A DNA stretch of 30,656 nt. It comes from Beroe ovata (Eukaryota; Ctenophora; Nuda; Beroida; Beroidae). Below, piece by piece: positions 23,633 to 30,656 of the stretch. The notes beneath the pieces were generated by a model. The model was not told the origin of the DNA, did not search any database, and saw only the letters and a program-made list of their open reading frames with translations. The position numbers and the translations under genes are program-made. Position 1 is the first letter of the stretch; each line of letters opens with the position of its first letter. The stretch is from positions 86,243 through 116,898 of the forward strand of contig CAMPET010000189.1 in assembly GCA_946803715.1 (NCBI GenBank), given 5' to 3'.

Positions 23633-25133
23633 ATGGAAAACATATCAGACGAAGTACTTAGGAAGAAACTTCTAGAAAGAGGATACAAGTTGGGGCCCAT
23701 CACCTCATCCACCCGACAGTTATATGAGAAATTATACTTGGAGAGTCTGGATAAGGGACAAGGTGAGTTGTTCAATCTCATAATCTAGTTATGATTCTTG
23801 CCAAATGAATTACGTACCTGGATGAATTGTGCACCTGGATTATGCGTTCGATTGGGTAGGCAGTGTCAAAACTGGCATCGACATCAATGATGTATGTTGG
23901 GTATGATGTATGTTGGGTATGATCAAAAAGGAACGTTTTCAACTTTGGAAACGCAAAATTTGATATTATGTGTCGGATTGGGAGGGGGCAGTGTCAAAAC
24001 TGACATCAATGCACAATGATGTATGTTCGGGTTTGTAGGGGATGGACGAGCTCTGTGATTTTTATTCATCAGTCACCGTACATCCCAGTTCAAGAAGCAT
24101 TGTTGAAAACTAGATAATAGGTAGGCCCCAATGAGATTCATTGGCTAATGCACAAAATTCTCGCCTACAACAAGGTTGTGCACTATCGAATTGATTGAAT
24201 TCAGTCTTTCGAGTATCAGCAAGGGTACACTGTACACGATTTTACGCATTGTCACCATTGTACACATAGTATACCATTGTATACATAGTACATTAGTACG
24301 CCATTGTATACATTGTATACATTATACACGTAGTATACAAATCAATTCTTAATCTTTGTAATTTCACCGCCAAAATTCGTAACTATACGTTTTTAACAAC
24401 CTCCATTAACTGTTTTTTGAATATCTCCCGCTATCCATATCATTTCCCTCTTCAACAATCATGACATACTGCAGTTCCAAGGTGTTTTGCTTTCAAAATT
24501 CTATTTCCCGCCTCTGATTTCAAATTTCGCGTCACATTAACTAAAAGTACTAGCAAATTTCGACTTTCTTGCAGACTAAACTACGCGGCGCGCATCTTTT
24601 TCGAGCGCGCAGTGAATTTCATAATTTCGCGGTATTAGGACACGCTAACTGTTGTTTTTGGCACCACATTCTTCAACATCCTGGGAGCAACCAAAACCGG
24701 AACTTGTCTGTGTGACAGACAGGTTCTGTTTTATTAACAAATTTTGACACAAGATCCTTCTCCTAAGAGATCAGATCACCCCAACTCGGTCTGATCATGT
24801 ATGCATGGGTTATCTACCCAACACACCCACTACCCGGGATGTATTTTGTCGCCGCGCGTTACGTAAAGTACAATCAACACCTCATTATTTTCAGAGATCC
24901 ACTCACCTGAACCTAGCCCGGAGAAGCTCATTCTGAGCGGTGAAGACACCACGCCAAACACGCCGGTCCTACGTAGCAGTGTTAAGAGATCACCTAACAC
25001 CAAGAACAACACGGTTAATAATGAGAATAAAGTTGCTGAATCAACTTTTACTGTTCCCGATGCTAAGAAGAAGAAAGGTTCGAAAAAGATTTCACATTTC
25101 CATCCAAATCCGCTGGAAATTGTCTGGAAATAG
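23633..25133 (+). CDS. LEM-domain protein module (exons 1-2), either its own gene or the N-terminus of the kinesin-14 that follows
   Basis: Exon 1 is 23633-23762. It starts at an ATG and ends at a strong GTGAGT donor after 43 codons plus one base. Residues 4-36 form a LEM domain, beginning MENISDEVLRKK and carrying the GPI-x-SSTRQLYEK core that contacts BAF (BANF1) in LAP2, emerin and MAN1. LEM proteins tether chromatin to the nuclear envelope or lamina. Exon 2 starts at 24895 after a TTTTCAG acceptor in matching phase 1. It encodes a low-complexity, Ser/Pro/Lys/Asn-rich linker with SP and TP sites (SPEPSPEK, TPNTPVL, KRSPN). Two ends are possible: splicing at 25077 (weak donor GTTCGA) into the exon at 25228, or reading on to TAG at 25131-25133, which gives a 122-residue protein. 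No membrane segment is visible, unlike emerin or LAP2-beta. I am confident of the LEM domain and unsure where the protein ends. Confidence 0.8.
24226..24339. repeat. GTATAC/GTACAC palindromic minisatellite in intron 1
   Basis: Words such as CATTGTATAC, CATAGTATAC, ATTGTACAC and ATTAGTACG are repeated. Because GTATAC is its own reverse complement, the stretch can pair with itself in many registers. Confidence 0.75.
24504..24632 (+). promoter_or_regulatory. CpG-rich cluster with E2F-like sites inside intron 1
   Basis: TTTCCCGC at 24504-24511 matches the E2F consensus. TTTCGCG at 24525-24531 and TTTCGCGG at 24625-24632 are close variants. Between them lies a short CpG-dense stretch (about 24580-24612) in otherwise AT-rich DNA. 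This is the kind of element that drives cell-cycle genes such as mitotic kinesins, and it sits upstream of the kinesin exons. It could be an internal promoter, but no in-frame start before exon 2 was found, so function is inferred. Confidence 0.3.
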
Positions 25134-25208
25134 TTGCTGAATTATTAGTTGCTAGCGGCTGAATTCTGCTCTAGGTACAACTGATTTTCCAATGTACTCT
25201 GTAACAGT

Positions 25209-27882
25209 TTGAACCAAGTAACCTCAGGTATTCCTACGTACTGCGCACCCTCTCTCCGGCGAAGCACGATTGAACGGACAGCGATCAGTAGGAAGCTGGC
25301 GGAGGAAGCGAGCAGGAAGCAGGCTGAGGAGGCGAGTGTGAAGGGTGTGATAAAGAAAGTAGAACCGATCAAAGCAACAACCACTTTCAACTCCAAAGTG
25401 CCGGATGGGAAGGTTCCTGATACCCCACTCTCCATCAAGGATCCAGGATCAGGTTAAAAATTCCTCCGAAATTCGTTTCTGAATCTTTTTCCCGATTCTA
25501 TGAAATTGGATCTTCATTCTTCAATAAAGATTATTAACCATGTATATTTTGTCTCAGAAATCAAGAAAAGCGCGTCCATTAAGTCAACCAGAGGTCTTGG
25601 AAATACGAACAAGCTGAATGTCCAGTGAGTAATTACTATTTGATGGTCGCGTTAGTTGTCTGAAGCAGATTTGTGGCTGGTTGTCAACCTGGTGAGCTTG
25701 TTAAACATGGAAATGATCCTGTTTATTATGGAATGGGCTTCCGTGGGAGCAAATAAATAGCGATAGTTGTTGAATAACACGCACAATCTCCCCAATAATA
25801 ATACGATATTCCTCCTGTTATATTCCCCCCTATAACAACACAATATTCCCCCCCCCCAATAATAACACAATATTCCTATCGTCAGAATCTCAGAGCCAGG
25901 ATACATGCGAGCAACAACGTCAACACAGAAGAAAGACGCAGCCCCCAGGGGAACTGGTAGGAAATTCTCTTTGCGATTGTACAGATTGTTCTTGACGAAT
26001 TCTAATTCAGATAGTATCAAAACATTGCGATAATCCTCATCCATGCCCCTTGTCAATCACCCAACTCAGACCCATTTCAGCGCCATTTTCACTCCCGTCC
26101 CAATATGAATAACCATATTCTATCTCTTTTCCACAGCACAGAAGTCAATGAGAAGAAGTATAAAGCTAGCTAAGAGAAGGAGCATGAGGTTAAATCAACG
26201 TGAGTATAATTCCACAGTCACAAAATGTACAATTTGTTATCAAGGTTATACATCAATCATATTTTATGTTAGGTCACATCAATCATTTGTTCTCAGTTCT
26301 CTGCATATTTTGTGTTGTCTTTACCGATCAAAATTGATATCTTTTTCCATGAAAGGTAAAGAACACTATAATTGATCCACAACTCTTCACCCCTCAGCCC
26401 AGATTTTGCTAAATCGGTCTAACCTCATTCAACCTCACAACTATCATTCCTCACTCAATCGAGGTCCGTATATCCCCCTCACATTTGTTACCATGACAAC
26501 ACATTTGTTGTCATGACAACACATTTGTTACCAACACTGTTGTTACCATGACAACACACCTCCATGGTATCCCCTGACTCTCTCTCTCTCTCAGCGACCC
26601 CGGCTCCCATTCCCCGTGTCGGGAGATCTAACATCCGCAAAGCCAAGGATACGGTTGCGCCCGCATCTGCGTCAAAGCCCGCAGGCGGGGTGAGCGGGAA
26701 AAAGAAGAGACCCGCATGGGATACCAAGGGTATGACTAGTTTCAATTGGGATGCAAAACACTCTATTGTGTTTTTTTCAAAATATATCAAGTTTACGGTT
26801 GAGCCGGATCAAAAATGAAGTAACTGAACTCCTCCCTGGATTGGGAGCCCGGAATATGATAGTAGGTTGCCGGTACAAAACGTGGATTCTGTTCCCTCTT
26901 CAGGTAAACTGGAGGACGTCACGAACTTGTACAATGAGTTAAAAGAGGAGAAGGAGGAACAAGATGAGAGGTTGGCTGAGATGGAAGCAGAAATAACGGA
27001 CAAGTGTGAAAAGTTGGAGTCCGCCGAAACTGCGGTAAATTGAAAACAAACTCTGTAGACTCGCGTGTTTCATGCTTTTTTCAGTTAACGGCCTATCCGA
27101 TCTTAAATCCGGTTGATAATCTCGCAAAAACTTGTTGATCGTTTTAGATAGACCAAAATTTGGTTTCTTCCATTTATCCTATACCTCAACTGTAAGGCAA
27201 GAGCGAAGAATCAGCCGGAAACGTGGTCAAGAAAAGCGACTTAACTGAGCCAACACTTTTCCGATGTTACAGTAACACCTCCCTCAGGTTGAGGAGTTGA
27301 AGAAGACTCTCTCCTCCACATCACAAGAACTTGTCACCGTGACACGTCGGTCAGAGGACCAGGAACATATTGTGGAGGAACAACGGTGTCAGTTGGAGGT
27401 CGTGACAGAAGAGAGGGATGCCTTGGACAAGAACCTGAAGAAGATTCAGTTAGAGGTTAGAGAATGTGTGTATAGCAGGTTCATCCCGACTCAAATCCCG
27501 ACGAGAACGAAACCGCTGCGACCATGTCCTCTGGAGCCGCAAAAACCAATTATTGTGGTTCATCTTTCACTCCCTGAGTTCATCTTTCACCCCCTGAGTT
27601 CTCCCTTTTGTTGCACACAATTTTCTCTCCCTATCCCGAGATTATTTCACTCATTCCTCCTCCCTTAAAGATATTTGACTTCCAATCTGCACTCACAGAA
27701 TCAGACACCATGCTAACAAGCCCTCCCTCACTCAGAATGCAGCACTGGAATCAGACATCACGCTAACCCGGAAGGAACTTGCATCTCTAAAACTGAAGAG
27801 TACAGAGCAGCAGCATCACCTAGACGAAGTTAAGATTGAAATGGAGGAAAAGAATAGGAGTAACAGACGGATCCGTGAGGAG
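25209..27882 (+). CDS. KIFC1: Kinesin-14 (KIFC1/HSET/Ncd type), tail and coiled-coil stalk only; motor domain missing
   Basis: C-terminal kinesins are minus-end-directed spindle motors that bundle and focus microtubules. Exons are 25228-25452 (or from ATG 25209 if the gene starts here), 25558-25624, 25886-25956, 26137-26199, 26595-26729, 26904-27034, 27288-27455 and 27736-27882. Phases agree at every junction, and the donors and acceptors are GT/AG. Exon 25558 encodes KSTRGLGNTNK, close to the TRGLG-x-T-x-K tail motif of vertebrate KIFC1. Exon 26137 is very basic (MRRSIKLAKRRSMRLNQ), plausible as a nuclear signal or second microtubule-binding site. Exon 26595 ends in KRPAWDTKG, the family signature at the tail-stalk boundary. 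The next three exons give about 148 residues of heptad-rich coiled coil, close to the human stalk length. Exon 27736 ends at RRIREE, where the neck and motor should follow. Only 21 bases later the contig ends at N 27904, so no P-loop or motor exon is present. If joined to the LEM exons, the open frame is 440 codons. Confidence 0.85.
25522..25527 (+). terminator. AATAAA polyadenylation hexamer 67 bases after a TAA
   Basis: Without splicing, the frame of exon 25228-25452 stops at TAA 25455-25457, and AATAAA follows at 25522. Used together they would end a transcript just before the exon with the kinesin TRGLG motif. That exon has no in-frame ATG of its own and needs an upstream phase-1 exon, so the hexamer is more likely unused or used for an alternative short transcript. 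Confidence 0.25.
26487..26555. promoter_or_regulatory. Tandem X-box-like sites in a kinesin intron
   Basis: GTTACCATGACAAC occurs at 26487 and 26542, the perfect palindrome GTTGTCATGACAAC at 26507, and a half site GTTACC at 26527. They are spaced about 20 bases apart, in the intron just before the KRPAWDTKG exon. RFX binding is inferred from the motif only. Confidence 0.45.
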
Positions 27883-27903
27883 GTATTAGCATGGGAGTTG
27901 GGG

Positions 27904-27904
27904 N
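27904..27904. other. Assembly gap (single N) after the kinesin stalk
   Basis: It lies 21 bases into the intron after exon 27736-27882. Satellite follows directly. Confidence 0.85.
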
Positions 27905-28343
27905 AGTCATTCTGATAATCGGTTCCCAAGCTAAGGGCCGACATAGCCCCTTATCCGCTCAAAACATGTCAGTTTGAGCGAGCATTTAGGATAGCTCTAA
28001 AATGGATGGAGTTATAGTCTTGACACTTCTATCGCAGGTCAAGGACCGTTAGAAACTCGGACAACCGAAATTTCAAGTCATTCTGATAATCGGCTCCCAA
28101 GTTAAGGGCCGACATAGCCCCTTATCCGCTCAAAACATGTCAGTTTGAGTTAGCATTTGAGGATAGCTCCCAAACGGATTGAGCTATAGTCTTGAAACTT
28201 CTATCACAGGTCAAGGACCATTAGAAACTCGGACAACCAAAATTTCCAGTCATTCTGATAATCGGTTCCCAAGTTAAGGGCCGACATAGCCCCTCATCCA
28301 CTCCAAACATGTCAGTTTGAGCGAGCATTTGAGGATAGCTCCC
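27905..28343 (+). repeat. 171-base satellite, about 2.6 units, isolated between two assembly gaps
   Basis: The phrase TGATAATCGG(T/C)TCCCAAG recurs at about 27915, 28085 and 28256, a period of about 171 bases. The units also share CTCAAAACATGTCAGTTTGAG or close variants, GGATAGCTC and AGAAACTCGGACAACC. The block is bounded by N on both sides, so neither its position nor its orientation is anchored. These units carry GTCAGTTTGAG and mostly CTTCTATC, whereas most units in the dynein intron carry GTCACTTTGAG and CTTTTATC. Confidence 0.9.
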
Positions 28344-28344
28344 N
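28344..28344. other. Assembly gap (single N) inside a dynein exon
   Basis: On the left a satellite unit is cut after GGATAGCTCCC (other units continue AAACGG). On the right the sequence is in the middle of a dynein codon. Confidence 0.92.
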
Positions 28345-28426
28345 TTCCACCTGATCTCTGCTCCCGGGTGACGTTCGTTAACTTCACCGTTACGAGGAGC
28401 AGTCTGCAGAGTCAGTGTGCTAATAG
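28345..28426 (+). CDS. DYNC1H1: Partial dynein heavy chain exon directly abutting an assembly gap
   Basis: This 82-base piece has no ATG and no acceptor. It begins in mid-codon right after the N and reads [20 protein letters not shown], then QSQCAN, up to a GTGAGA donor at 28427. The next exon supplies the A that completes an Arg codon and continues [10 protein letters not shown], as in DYNC1H1. Because the exon starts at the N with no splice site, the sequence to its left (satellite) cannot be its true neighbour. The missing upstream part belongs to the AAA5 region. Confidence 0.9.
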
Positions 28427-29797
28427 GTGAGAGGGAGGAGAGATTTTTACAAATTTGCACGCCTTTCTATCTCTAAAATCTTAAAATTTATTATGGGAGA
28501 TTTAAATATAGAGGATTTCCCTGTCGGCAACGTTCTCAAACCTCTTTTAAAATTGAATTAATCGTCCTCTCACAACTTGACTTATTTCCTCATTCTCACC
28601 CTCGTCATCTTGCTCAGAGTTCTCAAGTCCGAACGTCCCGATGTAGATCAGAAGAGGAGTGATCTCCTGAAACTGCAGGGGGAGTTTGCCGTTAGACTCA
28701 GACATCTGGAGAAAGCTCTTCTCACTGCTTTGAATGAGGCTAAGGGTATGTTGGGACACCCTGAGATGATCGATAGACGGATGATTTGATTTTATATAGT
28801 CAGAGTTATCCATCTTGGATGTCTTTGATGTCTCACGCATCGCCACTTTTTTAATCGTTTACCCTGTGTTTCTCATAATGTTACTCTCATCATCGGTCAG
28901 GAAGTATTCTAGAAGATGAGAAGATCATTGGAACTCTTGAAACTCTGAAATCAGAGGCCGCTGACGTTCAACAGAAGGTATATAGCGATCACTTTGAATA
29001 AAGTATAGTCGTTTCTTGATGAACCTAGTTGTTTCTTGATGAAGCAATAGGTTTAGGATCGATGAATTAATCGACTCTGTACCTCTTAGGTCGAGGAAAC
29101 GGACGTGGTTATGGCTGAAGTTGAGTCTGTGACGAACATTTTCCGTCCACTTTCCGTCCAGTGTTCCGGAATATTCTTTGCCATGGAGACACTCAACCAA
29201 ATCCATTATCTCTACCAATATTCTCTACAGGTCAGGAATGCCATGCAATTCCTGTTTTTTGAGATGCTTCTTCCGAGGAGTCTGGGGAAATTGGTTGTGA
29301 AATTTTTGGGTTTTTGATGAATTGTGCTCCCGGAAACTTAGCCGAATTTCTGTTGAATCGAAATCTGACGTCCATTTTCAGTTCTTCATGGACATCTTCG
29401 AGTCGGTTGTCAATAGCAACCCCAACCTGAACAACGTGACCGGAACAACAGAGCGACTCAAGATTATCACCAAGGATCTCTTCTCCAAAGCTTACAACAG
29501 CATTGGTAAGTGTCACGTGACGTCGTCAGTTGTAACAACCTACACCACCTCTGAGGGTCTAATTCCGCGGCCAAATTACGATTTATTCTCGCGGTCATCT
29601 CTCCACGAATGATTATTCTAAAGTTTAAATTTCATCCCCATCAAGGTCGTGGTATGTTTGAAGAAGATCGTCTCATCCTTGCGAACGTTCTCTCCCAAAT
29701 ATACCTCAAGTCCAGTGGGTCACTCAATCTCGATGCGGAGTTCAACTACATCTTGAGAGCCACCACCGGGCTCCAGAAGAACTTTGCTCCGATCAAG
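28345..29797 (+). CDS. DYNC1H1: Cytoplasmic dynein-1 heavy chain, internal fragment (six exons, AAA5 to AAA6 region)
   Basis: This is the motor subunit of cytoplasmic dynein, an ATP-driven minus-end transporter. Exons are 28345-28426 (5' end cut by the N at 28344), 28618-28745, 28901-28977, 29090-29230, 29382-29505 and 29646-29797. The frames join cleanly (phases 2, 1, 0, 0, 1, 0). The translation contains [32 protein letters not shown], a [14 protein letters not shown] helix, [11 protein letters not shown] and [11 protein letters not shown]. These follow, nearly residue by residue, the stretch after the stalk in DYNC1H1, within AAA5 and toward AAA6. The fit is much closer to dynein-1 than to axonemal heavy chains or dynein-2, judging from memory of the family. 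About 230 codons of a protein of roughly 4600 residues are present. The N-terminal tail, AAA1-4 and stalk are absent because of the assembly break, and AAA6 lies beyond the window. The last exon uses an AAG acceptor (29643-29645). Confidence 0.93.
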
Positions 29798-29826
29798 GTT
29801 TGGAGAAATATTAAACTTAATTAATC

Positions 29827-30656
29827 ACCGACATAACCGTTATCCGCTCCAAAACATGTCACTTTGAGTGAGCATTTGAGGATAGCTCCCAAACAGATTG
29901 ATCTATAGCCTTGAAACTTTTATCACAGGTCAAGGGCCATTAGAAACTCGGACAACCAAACTTACATGTCTATCCGATAATCATTTACCAAGTTAAGGGC
30001 CGCCATAACCCCTTATCGGCTCAAAACATGCAAGTTTGATCGAGCATTTGAGGATAGCTCCCAAACGGATTGAGCTATAGTCTTGAAACTTTTATCACAA
30101 GTCAAGGACTATTAGAAACTCGGAAAACCAAAGTTTTATGCCTATCCGATAATCGGCTACCAAGTTAAGGGCTGCCATGGCCCCTTATCCGCTCAAAACA
30201 TGTCACTTTGAGCGAGCATTTAAGGATAGCTCCCAAATAGATTGAGCTATAGTCTTGAAACTTTTATCACAGGTCAAGGGCCATGAGAAACTCAGACAAT
30301 AGAAGTTTTATGCCTATCCGATTATCGGTTACCAAGTTAAGGGCCGCCATAACCCCTTAACCACTTAAAACATGTCACTTTGAGCGAGCATTTGAGGATA
30401 GCTCCCAAACGGATTGAGATATAGTCTTGAAACTTTTATCACAGGTCAAGGGCCATTAGGAACTCGGACAACCAAAGTTTCGTGTCTATCCGATAATCAG
30501 TTACCAAGTTAAGCTGATAATCGGTTCCCTAGTTAACGGCTGACATAACCCCTTTTTTGCTCTTTATCGGTCAATTTGAGTGAGCATTTGAGGATAGCTC
30601 CCAAACGGATCGACCGATTAACTTGAAACTTCTATCATAGCTCAAGGACCATTAGA
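29827..30656 (+). repeat. 171-base satellite, about 4.9 units, in a dynein intron
   Basis: The array starts about 30 bases after the donor at 29798 and runs to the window end. Anchor phrases near 29978, 30148, 30319 and 30491 give a period of about 171 bases. Units differ by scattered substitutions. At about 30491-30520 a short internal duplication of the GATAATC phrase occurs, and the last unit diverges more (CTTTATCGGTCAATTTGAG). There is no N between the exon and the array, so the satellite really lies in this intron. Confidence 0.92.

Noticed and set aside
27882-28618. A genuine kinesin-dynein fusion gene
   Set aside because: Both sides meet at N bases with satellite between, the dynein begins in mid-codon, and there is no splice site to connect them. 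A false join is far more likely.
1-30656. CRISPR arrays, bacterial operons, viral or transposase genes
   Set aside because: No direct repeat-spacer structure of CRISPR type, no Shine-Dalgarno-linked genes, and no integrase, reverse transcriptase or transposase motifs were seen. The spliced genes show that this is eukaryotic DNA.

Overview
The window reads as nuclear DNA of an invertebrate animal. It is AT-rich, full of microsatellites, and its recognisable genes are split into short exons (about 60 to 240 bases) by introns of about 100 to 1130 bases. I cannot name the species. The two recognisable motor proteins are animal-type, and the short introns would suit a sponge or another early-branching or compact invertebrate, but that is inference. 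Four single N bases (7144, 17886, 27904, 28344) each mark an abrupt change of sequence, so the window is best read as five contigs placed end to end: 1-7143, 7145-17885, 17887-27903, 27905-28343 and 28345-30656.

Positions 1 to about 23490 contain no gene I can support. This stretch holds CA/GT microsatellites, a tandem array with a 19-base period built on the core TGGTGTCA (13658-13938), a 230-base pyrimidine tract (17765-18000), a diverged 0.5 kb duplication on either side of the N at 7144, a GC-rich island with strong hairpins (about 21880-22260), and two recurring short motifs. One is CACGTG, often with CCAAT/ATTGG nearby. The other is a palindrome resembling the RFX X-box, of the form GTNNCC-AT-RRNAAC.

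Positions 23633-27882 hold ten exons that can be read in one continuous frame of 440 codons. The first encodes a near-perfect LEM domain (BAF-binding, nuclear envelope or chromatin). The later ones encode the tail and coiled-coil stalk of a kinesin-14 of the KIFC1/HSET/Ncd type, including the KRPAWDTKG signature. This is either a LEM-domain kinesin-14 fusion, which I do not know from the literature, or two tightly packed genes. The weak intron at 25078-25227 decides which. The kinesin ends exactly where the motor domain should begin, at a contig end.

Positions 28345-29797 hold six exons of cytoplasmic dynein-1 heavy chain (DYNC1H1), from the AAA5-AAA6 part of the motor ring. The first exon is cut by the N at 28344. 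A 171-base tandem satellite fills the small contig between the two genes (27905-28343) and also the dynein intron from about 29827 to the window end. The kinesin and dynein are therefore probably not true neighbours, and the satellite probably caused the join. Both encode minus-end-directed microtubule motors, but the sequence gives no evidence that they work as one locus.
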